This document shows, piece after piece, positions 9,767-18,980 of a stretch of DNA of 64,000 nt. The stretch is from Aerococcaceae bacterium zg-1292 (GTDB lineage: Bacteria; Bacillota; Bacilli; Lactobacillales; Aerococcaceae): assembly GCA_016126655.1 (NCBI GenBank), contig CP065955.1, forward strand, positions 1,347,001 through 1,411,000. Direction: 5' to 3'. Under the pieces are notes generated by a model that ran no database searches, had not been told where the DNA came from, and saw nothing but the letters and a program-made list of their open reading frames with translations. Position numbers and translations under genes: made by a program. Numbering within the stretch: the first letter of the stretch is position 1; each line of letters starts with the position of its first letter.

Positions 9767-10369
9767 ATGCATTTTTTATATCTAATTCTAGCTTATCTCG
9801 TCGGTTCAATCCCTACTGGAGTATGGTATTCACGTTTTAAACATCATATTGATGTACGTGAATTAGGAAGTGGCAATAGCGGCGCTACCAATGTGGGACG
9901 CAACTTTGGTTTTAAAGCCGCACTTTTTGTGACTCTGGTTGATATTTTTAAGGGGATGCTCGTTGTGATGCTGGCAAAACATTTATTCCCTAACGAGCAT
10001 TATCTAATAATGGGCACAGCCATCGCAGCTGTATTGGGGCATGCCTACCCTATCTATGCCAATTTTAAAGGGGGCAAGGTAGTCGCCACTTCTTTTGGTG
10101 TCGCTGCTGGTTTCAGTTTGCCTATAGCGTTTTTTGGAGCATTATTTTTATTTCTACTCATTTATTTAACCAGTACCATTAGTTTATCAGCTATGTCTAG
10201 TTTTACAGCAACTGCTCTGTACATTTATTTCACTCAAGACGATATTTACGGTTACGGATTTTTACTGATAGCAGTATTTTTGATGTATCGCCATCGCCCT
10301 AATGTCCACCGCTTATTGCAAGGCACTGAAAGTCGCATCAGTTTTGGTTTGCGCAATCCGAAAAAATAA
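9767..10369 (+). CDS. plsY: Acyl-phosphate:glycerol-3-phosphate acyltransferase PlsY
   Basis: Membrane enzyme that transfers the acyl group from acyl phosphate to glycerol 3-phosphate, the first step of phospholipid synthesis. The start at 9767 follows TTTTGGAGG; the frame is open earlier but without a ribosome site. Family motifs are GSIPTGVWYSR, ELGSGNSGATNVGRNFG and GHAYPIYANFKGGKVVATSFG, with about five membrane helices over 201 residues. It is transcribed divergently from the parE side, as in many Lactobacillales. Confidence 0.93.
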   Translation: MHFLYLILAYLVGSIPTGVWYSRFKHHIDVRELGSGNSGATNVGRNFGFKAALFVTLVDIFKGMLVVMLAKHLFPNEHYLIMGTAIAAVLGHAYPIYANFKGGKVVATSFGVAAGFSLPIAFFGALFLFLLIYLTSTISLSAMSSFTATALYIYFTQDDIYGYGFLLIAVFLMYRHRPNVHRLLQGTESRISFGLRNPKK

Positions 10370-10416
10370 TCAAAGCATAAATGTTGAACGCTTTCTTTTT
10401 GTATGTTACGCTTTAA

Positions 10417-10431
10417 TTATAGTAATTATAA
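10417..10431. promoter_or_regulatory. PerR box upstream of dps
   Basis: TTATAGTAATTATAA matches the Bacillus PerR consensus TTATAATNATTATAA at every defined position but one (A to G at position 6). It lies about 130 bases before the dps start in the only intergenic space serving that gene. PerR is the peroxide-sensing Fur-family repressor, and dps (mrgA) is a classical target. The perR gene itself is not in this window. Confidence 0.75.
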
Positions 10432-10563
10432 AAATGCAAGCAAAGGTATAGCATCTGCATTCACTGACGAAGTTTTCCTAACTGTCAGCAGACATTTTTA
10501 TAGCACTGCTCAGTGGGAGTAGAAGTAACCTTAGCAAGCAAAAAAAGAAGGAGTTATGTTGAC

Positions 10564-11031
10564 ATGAAATTTTCGCAAACTAAAGATTCACTCAATCAAT
10601 TGGTAGCAGATTTAAGTCAAGCTTCAACTGCTATCCATCAAATTCATTGGTACTTACGTGGTGCAAATTTTATCACTTGGCATGAGCGTATGGACGACTA
10701 CCGTAAGCGAATCGAAGCGCAATTAGATGAAGTAGCAGAACGACTCATTACCATTGACGGCGCTCCGTTTTCTACGTTAGAAGAGTTTGCTAAAGAAACG
10801 AAAATCGATAGCATTGATGGACGTTATAATCGTGATTTAAACGAACACATCTCACGTTTAATCGTGTTGTTTAGAACTTTGATTGAAGATTATCAACAAG
10901 TAATTGATGTTGCTGGAGAAGAAGATGATAACGTCAGCGAAGATATGGCGATTAGCTTCAAAGGCGAATTAGAAAAACTTGTCTGGATGTTGCAAGCAGA
11001 ATTAGGTCATGCACCAGAAATTGACGCATAA
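10564..11031 (+). CDS. dps: Dps-family ferritin-like DNA-protecting protein
   Basis: Stores iron at the dimer interface and protects DNA from peroxide. The ATG at 10564 is preceded by AAGGAG; earlier in-frame codons are not family-like. The ferroxidase signature is clear: IHQIHWYLRGANFITWHERMDD, then an acidic helix DEVAERLITIDGAP. The length of 155 residues is normal. A near-consensus PerR box lies upstream and a strong hairpin follows the stop, so it appears monocistronic and peroxide-inducible. Confidence 0.93.
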   Translation: MKFSQTKDSLNQLVADLSQASTAIHQIHWYLRGANFITWHERMDDYRKRIEAQLDEVAERLITIDGAPFSTLEEFAKETKIDSIDGRYNRDLNEHISRLIVLFRTLIEDYQQVIDVAGEEDDNVSEDMAISFKGELEKLVWMLQAELGHAPEIDA

Positions 11032-11039
11032 ATGTTTTT

Positions 11040-11067
11040 AGCACGGATTGGTTAGCCAATCCGTGCT
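11040..11067 (+). terminator. Terminator hairpin after dps
   Basis: AGCACGGATTGG (11040-11051) and CCAATCCGTGCT (11056-11067) form a perfect 12-bp stem with a TTAG loop directly after the dps stop. The following tract is only moderately T-rich. Confidence 0.7.
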
Positions 11068-11086
11068 TCTAACTTTATCTCATATA

Positions 11087-11644
11087 CTATTCCCCAATCA
11101 CATGATACCGTGCAAAAATGGGTTTTAATCCAAAATATAATACCGGCACTAATATGATCGTTACAAAAGCTGTAAAGAATGTTGCTGGCATACCGGTTAA
11201 CGCTGTTGCTAAAGCTGCTTTAAACGTTGTACCAATAATTAATTGCTTCATAAAGAAAATAACATAACGCATGACGATTTTTAAGATTGCCGCCCACACT
11301 CCAATCATCACAATATTAAATTGCGTATCCCGATGCCGCATCATTTTATATACTAATTCAATTAATAACACAATCACAACCGATTGCAATACTGTTTCAA
11401 TTGCTCCAGGTACACCATATCCATTCAATACATCAAAAATAAATAGCCCTAAGGATGAGGCAATCATGCCGCGTTTATATCCCATCAACAATCCTGATAT
11501 CGCGACTAGGGCATTCCCAGGGTGAACCATTGAATTACTAATTGCTGATGGCATCGGTATCCTAATAAATTGAATTGCCAACACTATCATTGCCGCATAC
11601 ATCGCCATCTCAACTAATTTAAACACTTCACTCTGTCTTTTCAT
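11087..11644 (-). CDS. ECF transporter S component, probably for vitamin B6
   Basis: A 185-residue hydrophobic protein with about five or six helices. Features such as VHPGNALVAISGLLMGYKRG and the N-terminal MAMYAAMIVLAIQFIRIPMPSA are typical of energy-coupling-factor S components, which bind a vitamin and dock onto a shared EcfAAT module. It starts inside the stop codon of the pyridoxal kinase gene (ATGA overlap), and a MocR/PdxR-type regulator is divergent. From that context I infer pyridoxine or pyridoxal as substrate, as in PdxU-type S components; sequence alone does not give the ligand. The EcfAAT genes are not in the window. Confidence 0.7.
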   Translation of the reverse strand: MKRQSEVFKLVEMAMYAAMIVLAIQFIRIPMPSAISNSMVHPGNALVAISGLLMGYKRGMIASSLGLFIFDVLNGYGVPGAIETVLQSVVIVLLIELVYKMMRHRDTQFNIVMIGVWAAILKIVMRYVIFFMKQLIIGTTFKAALATALTGMPATFFTAFVTIILVPVLYFGLKPIFARYHVIGE

Positions 11645-12477
11645 ATACTCTCCACTTCCTCACTAAAAAAATCCATTACTGTGCGCATCACAGGTATATA
11701 ATTTATTTCTTTTTGATTCACATCCGTTTTTGAGACTGCCAACGATAACCACTGCGATAATTTTAAAACAATGTTATCTAGCGTTAATTGATGCATCCAA
11801 GCACTCGTCAACAAAGCACTGGTTAAATCGCCTGTTCCAAAATAACTGCGATTTGACTTGGCATGATGGACGCCGATTAACTGTTCATCGCTTGATAAAT
11901 AATAAAAGCTTATTTTTCCAGGATGCTCAATTGTCTCTACACCGGTCAACAAGGTTTGCTTAGCCCCCATCTGCTTCATCTTGAATAATAATTGTTGAAT
12001 AAAAACCTCGTCGATTTGTTGCGGATACACTTCCCCTACCATTAAACAAGCTTCTGTCACATTCGGCAAAACAATAGTAGCTTGTTGCACCAAATGCCGC
12101 ATACTAGGTAGTATCTGCTCATTGAATCCCTGATAAAATTTACCATGGTCTGCCATTATTGGGTCGACAATCAATGGCACAGTCGAATTTTCCTTTTTAA
12201 CGTAATCTACAAATTGGTCAATTTGATTCGCAGTAGCAAAATACCCTGTCACATAAGCAGAAAATGAATATGCTTGTTGTTGCCAATGAGCTAAAATCTG
12301 TTGAAAGTCGTCTTTGATTTCATGCCGAATAACAGGACCATTACCGGTATGATGCGATAATACTACCGTTGGAAGCCAAGCTGTCTTGAACCCAGCAGCT
12401 GTTATTATCGATTGTGCAATCATGCCAGCTACTTGTCCGCTACCTGGTAAATCATTTACAATTAATATCGGATTCAT
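11641..12477 (-). CDS. pdxK: Pyridoxal/pyridoxine kinase
   Basis: Ribokinase-fold kinase making pyridoxal 5'-phosphate from B6 vitamers. It opens NPILIVNDLPGSGQVA, has VDPIMADHGKFY and TIVLPNVTEACLM in the middle and the catalytic GTGDLTSALL near residue 218. The length of 278 residues fits PdxK/PdxY. A ribosome site (AAGGAGG) precedes the ATG at 12477. It overlaps the downstream ECF S component by four bases and is divergent from a PLP-sensing type regulator, so salvage kinase, uptake and control form one module. Confidence 0.85.
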   Translation of the reverse strand: MNPILIVNDLPGSGQVAGMIAQSIITAAGFKTAWLPTVVLSHHTGNGPVIRHEIKDDFQQILAHWQQQAYSFSAYVTGYFATANQIDQFVDYVKKENSTVPLIVDPIMADHGKFYQGFNEQILPSMRHLVQQATIVLPNVTEACLMVGEVYPQQIDEVFIQQLLFKMKQMGAKQTLLTGVETIEHPGKISFYYLSSDEQLIGVHHAKSNRSYFGTGDLTSALLTSAWMHQLTLDNIVLKLSQWLSLAVSKTDVNQKEINYIPVMRTVMDFFSEEVESI

Positions 12478-12515
12478 TGCTACGCCTCCTTTATTATATA
12501 TTGTTATTTTACGAC

Positions 12516-12565
12516 GTATCTGATACCATTAAAAGTATCAAATTATTCATTTTTAATAGTACCAG
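12516..12565. promoter_or_regulatory. Putative operator between pdxK and the MocR-type regulator
   Basis: This short divergent intergenic region holds GTATCTGATAC (12516-12526), TGATAC / GTATCA arms at 12521-12526 and 12535-12540, and two oppositely oriented copies of ACYATTAAAA (ACCATTAAAA around 12525, and the reverse complement TTTTAATAGT around 12552). MocR/PdxR regulators typically bind such direct and inverted repeats in the shared promoter region. The binding function is inferred. Confidence 0.55.
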
Positions 12566-12575
12566 GAGCGAAACT

Positions 12576-13973
12576 ATGATTATCCCGTTAACAAAAGACA
12601 CCCCACAGCCGCTTTATATACAAGTTTACTTACAATTAAAACAATGGATTATTGACGGAACATTGCCTCACCATGCTGCACTACCGAGCAAACGACAATT
12701 AGCTATAGAAAATAAAATAAGCATTAATACTGTTATGAATGCTTACGACCAATTGCTAACCGAAGGTTATATTTATTCAAAAGAACGAAAAGGTTACTTT
12801 GTCGCAACCATTGACTACCAAATGGTACCCATAAGTTCCAATTCTACAGCAACTGCCGCCGATAACACAAATACTTCGTATCAAATCGATTGGTCCAATA
12901 GTCATGTGGATAGCGCGATTTTTCCTCATAAATTATTAAAAAAAATATATCAACAATTACTCGATAATGATTGGCACTCATTAATTCAATCCAGTCCAAC
13001 TCAAGGGGATCGGGCATTACGTAACGCATTACAAGGATATCTCACACTGTCACGCGGTGTACCAACAAATGCAAATCAACTCATACTAGGACCCAGTTCA
13101 AAATATTTACTGAGCATCTTATTACGAGTCTTGCCCGGTCTTCGTGTTGTTGGCGTAGAAAATCCCGGTTATCATCAATATTTTCCATTGTTAACAGCAC
13201 ATAATATAGCCATTGTCCCCTTACCACTGGATGATGAGGGACTAATCGTACCACAAAGTGAAAATGAGACAATTGAACTTATAATCGTAACCCCTAATCA
13301 CCAATTTCCAACCGGACGCTTTATGCCGCTTGAAAGGCGCCAACAACTCTTACATTGGGCCTATGCTAAGCCAAATCGTTGGATTATTGAAGATGATTAT
13401 GACAGCGAGTATAAATATGCAGGCATTCCTATTCCCTCGCTTACACAATTAGATACCCAGCACCGTGTAATTTATATGAGTAGTTTATCACGTACCTTAG
13501 CCTCCGGCTATCGTGTGAGTTTTGCTGCTCTACCCCAACAATTGGTACCTTTTTATAAACAAGTAGCACCACAACTGTCGCCCTCACTAAATAGCATTAC
13601 TGAAAAAGCATTAACAATGTTTATTCACAACCAACATTTAGAAAAGCATCTCAATCGGTCACGAATTTTTTATAAGAGAAAGCGTGACGCTCTGATGAAT
13701 GCCATTTATCATCTGGATAAAAATGCAGAAATTACCGGCTATGAAGCTGGGTTGCATATTTTATATCGGCCTAGTTTAACATTTAACTACCAAGCTTTGA
13801 TGGCAAAGACAAGAGCTGAAAGAATTAAATTAACCGTCCTTGCTGATTATACGATCAACCCTAGCGATGAACATTATCAGACATTGTTTCTCAGTTATTC
13901 ACATATATCGTTAGATTCCATTGGTAGCGAATTTACCCGACTGTGGAAAATTATCAAAGATTGCCCGTTATAA
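12576..13973 (+). CDS. pdxR: MocR/PdxR-type regulator (GntR HTH fused to an aminotransferase-like domain)
   Basis: About 465 residues. The N-terminus has a GntR winged helix (PLYIQVYLQLKQWIIDGTLP, LPSKRQLAIENKISINTVMNAYDQL), followed by a fold-type I aminotransferase domain with NHQFPTGRFMPL, EDDYDSEY and SRTLASGYRVSF. In the last motif the residue expected as the PLP lysine reads SLSRTLASGYR, so the lysine position appears replaced by Arg or shifted and needs alignment. The start at 12576 has CAGGAG upstream; the longer frame is not family-like. It is divergent from pdxK and the ECF gene and presumably senses PLP. The name is assigned by context. Confidence 0.8.
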   Translation: MIIPLTKDTPQPLYIQVYLQLKQWIIDGTLPHHAALPSKRQLAIENKISINTVMNAYDQLLTEGYIYSKERKGYFVATIDYQMVPISSNSTATAADNTNTSYQIDWSNSHVDSAIFPHKLLKKIYQQLLDNDWHSLIQSSPTQGDRALRNALQGYLTLSRGVPTNANQLILGPSSKYLLSILLRVLPGLRVVGVENPGYHQYFPLLTAHNIAIVPLPLDDEGLIVPQSENETIELIIVTPNHQFPTGRFMPLERRQQLLHWAYAKPNRWIIEDDYDSEYKYAGIPIPSLTQLDTQHRVIYMSSLSRTLASGYRVSFAALPQQLVPFYKQVAPQLSPSLNSITEKALTMFIHNQHLEKHLNRSRIFYKRKRDALMNAIYHLDKNAEITGYEAGLHILYRPSLTFNYQALMAKTRAERIKLTVLADYTINPSDEHYQTLFLSYSHISLDSIGSEFTRLWKIIKDCPL

Positions 13974-13982
13974 TACAAAGAA

Positions 13983-14011
13983 AACCGCTAACGATTTTTC
14001 CGTTAGCGGTT
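13983..14011. terminator. Terminator between pdxR and mnmA
   Basis: AACCGCTAACG (13983-13993) pairs perfectly with CGTTAGCGGTT (14001-14011). It lies between convergent genes; the T-rich side (TTCTTTG) serves mnmA on the minus strand. Confidence 0.8.
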
Positions 14012-14015
14012 CATC

Positions 14016-15164
<1,149 letters not shown>

Positions 15165-15167
15165 TCA

Positions 15168-15294
15168 CTCAAGCACCTTCGTTGACCACTCTAACAAACC
15201 TTGGATGAAATACCTTTCCTAATGGTTCGAGACTAAACACCCTTGCTCTCACTTCATTTTCCAATAATTCAAATCAAAGCACCTGCGCTCACAG
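15168..15294 (-). repeat. Degraded leader hairpin repeat upstream of mnmA
   Basis: On the plus strand GTTCACTCAAGCACC, TTGACCACT, TAATGGTTCGAG and AAACACCCTTGCTCTCAC follow the order of the conserved blocks of the repeat family and begin next to the mnmA ribosome site. A second fragment (CAAAGCACCTGCGCTCAC near 15280) suggests an older tandem copy. Pairing in this copy is weak, so I regard it as decayed. Confidence 0.45.
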
Positions 15295-15308
15295 TTTTTT
15301 GCTTTTAA

Positions 15309-15644
15309 TTATTTTTCAATCATTACATTACGATCAACAAATCCATCAAATATAAAATTAATTTTTTCTAAAATCATCGCATTATTTTCCAATTTCGTCA
15401 CATCTACTGCGGATAGTTCATTATTAGTGACTGTTGAAATTTTCAAGGTATTTAAGTCTTTTTTGACTGTTACTTTTAAAATTAATCCATTTCGATGCTC
15501 AGTATCCAATTTACGTTTATATTGGAAATTCCCGCCTTTTGTCTCCATGAAACCATTATCACGTAATGTATAAGGTCTGCATTCTGGACTAACACTAAAT
15601 CTACGATTGAATCCTTTTAAAGTTGCTTCTGTTGTGAATGCCAT
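15309..15644 (-). CDS. DUF1831 family protein
   Basis: A 111-residue soluble protein with FNRRFSVSPECRPYTLRDNGF near the start and an acidic, mixed alpha/beta remainder. I recognise it as DUF1831, a small family of Lactobacillales regularly encoded between a cysteine desulfurase and mnmA. The function is unknown; the context suggests a role in sulfur delivery or tRNA thiolation. It starts 28 bases inside the iscS gene with AAAGGAAG as ribosome site, so translation is probably coupled. Confidence 0.75.
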   Translation of the reverse strand: MAFTTEATLKGFNRRFSVSPECRPYTLRDNGFMETKGGNFQYKRKLDTEHRNGLILKVTVKKDLNTLKISTVTNNELSAVDVTKLENNAMILEKINFIFDGFVDRNVMIEK

Positions 15645-16777
15645 AATGTTTGCTTCCTTTCTTGTAACTCATTAATTGTTTCTACTAACGCATTGATGTC
15701 TGCTTTGGTAGTATCTCTTCCCAGCGAAATGCGAATCGTTTGATGATGTCGGGCTTCTTCATTAGGATAATAAGCTTTTAATACATGACTGACTTCTAAA
15801 CTACCCGCCGAACAGGCACTGCCAGCCGATACCGCAATACCAGCTAAATCAAGTTGTATCAATAGTTGGCTCGCTAATAAATCTGAAAAATACAGACTAA
15901 TAATATATGGCACTGTGTCTTTGCCATTGCGCTGATAGGGTATTTTCAATGCATTGAGTCGCTCAAATAAATAATCTGATAAATCCTGGCTATGTTGCCA
16001 ATCACTTTCCTTAGTTAATTCTAACGCATGGACCATTCCTAAAATATATGGAACATTTTCAGTACCAGAGCGTAAACCGGATTCCTGTCCTCCACCATGT
16101 AATAGAGGTGACAAAGTTAATGCCGGATTCCACGGTTGATATAATAAAAAACCAATCCCTTTAGGCGCATAAAACTTATGCCCTGATCCACTCAATGAAG
16201 TAACAGCAATAGTCGATAAGTCTACCATCGAGTAACCAAGTGCTTGCACTGCATCGACATGAAACCAATGAACATACTCACGCGCCGCTGCACCAATCGC
16301 TTCAATCGGCAAACGGGTACCTAGCTCATTATTAACCCACATTGCCACCCAACCTATCGTTTCTTTGCGACTCGCTTGAATAAATTGTTCCGCAGAAAAT
16401 CGTTCTTTTTTTGGAGCTAAATAAGTCACTTCAAACCCTTGTGTCTCTAGATAAGCTAAAACGGAATTGACGGATGGGTGTTCCACTGCTGTCGCCACAA
16501 TGTGATTGCCTAAATTTAACGACCGCGCCTTCATCGCTTGAGAAAGAATGGCCCAATTATTCGATTCTGTCGCACCGCTAGTAAAATACGCATCATAATC
16601 CACAGCATTAAGTAACTGTTTTAACTGATTACGCGCTTGATTTAACTGATGCTTTTGATGTTTGCCTGCTTGATACACACTTGAAGGATTGGCAAATTCT
16701 GTCGTTAATACTTGGTGAATTCGCTCACTTACACGTTTATCGACCGGAGTAGTTGCTGCGTAATCCAAATAAATCAA
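15617..16777 (-). CDS. iscS: Cysteine desulfurase (IscS/NifS-like)
   Basis: PLP enzyme that takes sulfur from cysteine. It opens MIYLDYAATTPVD, carries SGATESNNWA, the PLP lysine in SGSGHKFYAPKGIG, HGGGQESGLRSGTEN, and the catalytic cysteine in SAGSACSAGS, the IscS-type loop rather than the SufS type. Length is 386 residues. No scaffold genes (iscU, sufU) are adjacent; instead DUF1831 and mnmA follow, so tRNA thiolation is the likely main role. A TATAAT box and the palindrome CTACACTTGTAG lie just upstream (16825-16845 region). Confidence 0.92.
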   Translation of the reverse strand: MIYLDYAATTPVDKRVSERIHQVLTTEFANPSSVYQAGKHQKHQLNQARNQLKQLLNAVDYDAYFTSGATESNNWAILSQAMKARSLNLGNHIVATAVEHPSVNSVLAYLETQGFEVTYLAPKKERFSAEQFIQASRKETIGWVAMWVNNELGTRLPIEAIGAAAREYVHWFHVDAVQALGYSMVDLSTIAVTSLSGSGHKFYAPKGIGFLLYQPWNPALTLSPLLHGGGQESGLRSGTENVPYILGMVHALELTKESDWQHSQDLSDYLFERLNALKIPYQRNGKDTVPYIISLYFSDLLASQLLIQLDLAGIAVSAGSACSAGSLEVSHVLKAYYPNEEARHHQTIRISLGRDTTKADINALVETINELQERKQTLWHSQQKQL

Positions 16778-17004
16778 AAAAATGCCCCCTAACCTTTTTA
16801 CACCAACATCACTTCAACAAGTATTATACTACACTTGTAGTTATTTGTGTATGCATTCTAGAAAATTGCTTATCCAGTATACTATAGTTTAATATCTCTC
16901 TCAATTTTTTTGCTTTAAAGTATTAAATAACATACAATAAGACTAAGTAACTCATCAAATTAATCGAAACTTCTATATAATATGCTATGAATTGAGGGAT
17001 AGTT

Positions 17005-18270
17005 ATGGTTCAACCACTCGCTTATCGAATGCGACCACGAAAAATTGAAGAGGTCATCGGCCAACAACACCTAGTCGGTGAAGGAAAAATCATTCACCGT
17101 ATGGTAACTGCCAAACGATTAACATCAATGATTTTATATGGACCTCCAGGTACCGGAAAAACAAGTATCGCCAGTGCCATCGCCGGTAGTACAAAACACG
17201 CCTTTCGAATGTTGAATGCAGCAACGGATGGTAAAAAAGATTTAGAAATCGTTGTTGAAGAAGCCAAAATGTCCGGCACGGTCATCTTATTATTAGATGA
17301 AATTCACCGACTCAATAAAGTGAAACAAGATTTTTTACTACCGCATTTAGAAAATGGCCGCATCATTTTAATCGGTGCAACGACCGAAAATCCGTATATT
17401 GCTATTAATCCTGCGATACGTAGTCGAGTACAGATTTTTGAAGTGTATCCTTTGACCAGTGAACAAATCGAAACCGGCATTCAAAATGCACTGGATGATG
17501 ATGAACGTGGCCTCGGTCAATATGCTGTAGAACTAACCGATGATGTGATGCATCACTTTTCCCATGTCACCCATGGGGATATCCGCAGCGCACTCAATGC
17601 GCTTGAATTAGCTGTTCTATCTACAGCGCCTAATGAAGAGGGTACTATTGTCATTACGACATCCATTGCTGAAGAATGTTTGCAGCGTAAACGCTTCGCT
17701 CATGATAAAGATGGCGACGCTCATTACGATACCATCTCTGCTTTACAAAAATCCATCCGTGGAAGTGATGTCAATGCAGCACTTTATTATCTTGCCCTCC
17801 TACTAGAAGCAGGTGAATTACTGATTGCCTGTAGACGGTTACTCGTTATTGCCTATGAAGATATTGGATTAGGAAACCCTGCCGCCACAGAGCGTACAGT
17901 TGCAGCCGTGGAAGCTGCAGAAAAATTAGGTCTGCCGGAAGCACGTATCCCACTAGCTTTTGCTACGGTTGAGCTCGCATTAAGTCCAAAATCAAACACG
18001 ACATATGCGGCATTAGATCGAGCAATGTCAGATATTCGAGCTGGTAAAGTTGGTCCTATCCCTCAACATTTGCGCGACAGTCACTACAGCGGTGCAAAAA
18101 AATTAGGTAGAGGTATTGACTATAAATATCCGCATCAATATCCTGGTCATTGGATTAAGCAACAGTATTTACCCGATAAATTAATCGGAAGTCAATATTT
18201 TATCCCGGATCCAACGGGTAAGTACGAAGAAACACTGGCTAATATTTATCGTAAACTCAACCAATCATAA
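17005..18270 (+). CDS. rarA: Replication-associated recombination protein A (MgsA/RarA AAA+ ATPase)
   Basis: AAA+ ATPase acting at stalled replication forks. Walker A is GPPGTGKT (residues 46-53), Walker B is LLLDEIHRLNK, followed by GATTENP sensor 1 and the C-terminal oligomerisation domain with YYLALLLEAGE, ACRRLLVIAYEDIGL and YKYPHQYPGHW. Length of 421 residues is normal. The start has TTGAGGGA upstream. A structured RNA gene of 6S type follows on the same strand, a conserved neighbourhood in Bacillota. Confidence 0.95.
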   Translation: MVQPLAYRMRPRKIEEVIGQQHLVGEGKIIHRMVTAKRLTSMILYGPPGTGKTSIASAIAGSTKHAFRMLNAATDGKKDLEIVVEEAKMSGTVILLLDEIHRLNKVKQDFLLPHLENGRIILIGATTENPYIAINPAIRSRVQIFEVYPLTSEQIETGIQNALDDDERGLGQYAVELTDDVMHHFSHVTHGDIRSALNALELAVLSTAPNEEGTIVITTSIAEECLQRKRFAHDKDGDAHYDTISALQKSIRGSDVNAALYYLALLLEAGELLIACRRLLVIAYEDIGLGNPAATERTVAAVEAAEKLGLPEARIPLAFATVELALSPKSNTTYAALDRAMSDIRAGKVGPIPQHLRDSHYSGAKKLGRGIDYKYPHQYPGHWIKQQYLPDKLIGSQYFIPDPTGKYEETLANIYRKLNQS

Positions 18271-18387
18271 AATACACAATACGTTTAGCCCTGATGCAAA
18301 GCGCTTTTAAACACAATTATAGGATAAACGCATACATTTTTTGTGAAAACACTTTATCTTTTTGAAAATGTGTGCTATAATTTATAC

Positions 18388-18615
18388 ATAGATGAGATAT
18401 CTGAGGTGTACGTTGTTTACACATCGTGCGAACCGAACATTTTTTTATAACATAGGGATTCTGTTGAAGACTAGTGATGACAAGCCTTTTCACTTGGAAG
18501 TCAGTATCTACCTTCTTGAAACCCACCTGCAGTTACTTGCGGGTTCATTAAATGTGTACGCCTAGACGGCACTATCGGATAACTTATTAGCTGGCTTCAT
18601 GCCAGCTTTTTATTT
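18388..18615 (+). ncRNA. ssrS: 6S RNA (ssrS-like) with promoter and terminator
   Basis: The RNA starts after an extended -10 box TGCTATAAT (TATAAT 18376-18381). It ends at a strong terminator, AGCTGGC-TTCAT-GCCAGCT plus TTTTT, at 18589-18612. A closing stem pairs AGGTGTAC near 18403 with GTACGCCT near 18556, and GATA with TATC outside it. Inside lies a long interrupted hairpin with GACT/AGTC and AGTG/CACT segments, giving the rod-with-bubble layout of 6S RNA. Location after rarA matches 6S genes in other Bacillota. No long ORF occupies it. Exact ends are estimates. Confidence 0.7.
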
Positions 18616-18644
18616 GTATTTTTCAATCTTTAGAGGTGAATTCA

Positions 18645-18914
18645 TTGTTAATCAATCTATTATTTTTGCTCTTTATATTACTGGTCTTGTTGCTAACATT
18701 CTATTTACACTATTTCCAAGAACAAATCGTACAGTTGCTGCATCTACAACATTCGTCGGGTATTCAACGATTAAAATACTATTTTGGTATAATGACACTC
18801 ATCGGGATTTTGTTAATTATCATACAGCAAGAACAATTATTGCTCATATGGTTGGCTATTTGTACCTGTAGTATCATTCCATTACCATTTATTGTGATGC
18901 GACAAATGAAATAG
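18645..18914 (+). CDS. Small hypothetical membrane protein
   Basis: About 89 residues, almost wholly hydrophobic with two or three helices (LINLLFLLFILLVLLLTFYL at the start, a second near residues 45-60). GAGGTG sits ten bases before a TTG at 18645, which I take as the start. A GTG at 18636 in the same frame overlaps the ribosome site. A plus-one frame also stays open here but encodes no plausible protein. I do not recognise a family. It follows the 6S gene and ends before the terminator shared with tkt. Confidence 0.5.
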   Translation: MLINLLFLLFILLVLLLTFYLHYFQEQIVQLLHLQHSSGIQRLKYYFGIMTLIGILLIIIQQEQLLLIWLAICTCSIIPLPFIVMRQMK

Positions 18915-18936
18915 CATCATCATAATACCTATTCAA

Positions 18937-18966
18937 AAAACACTTGGAAATCCCAAGTGTTTTTTG
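18937..18966. terminator. Bidirectional terminator between the small membrane gene and tkt
   Basis: CACTTGG (18941-18947) and CCAAGTG (18953-18959) are flanked by A6 on one side and T6 on the other, so it can serve both convergent genes. Confidence 0.85.
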
Positions 18967-18980
18967 TAATTTTTTTAACG

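Noticed and set aside
18599-18871. Alternative 90-residue plus-strand frame overlapping the small membrane gene
   Set aside because: It starts within the 6S terminator, lacks a ribosome site and is less protein-like than the frame starting at 18645.
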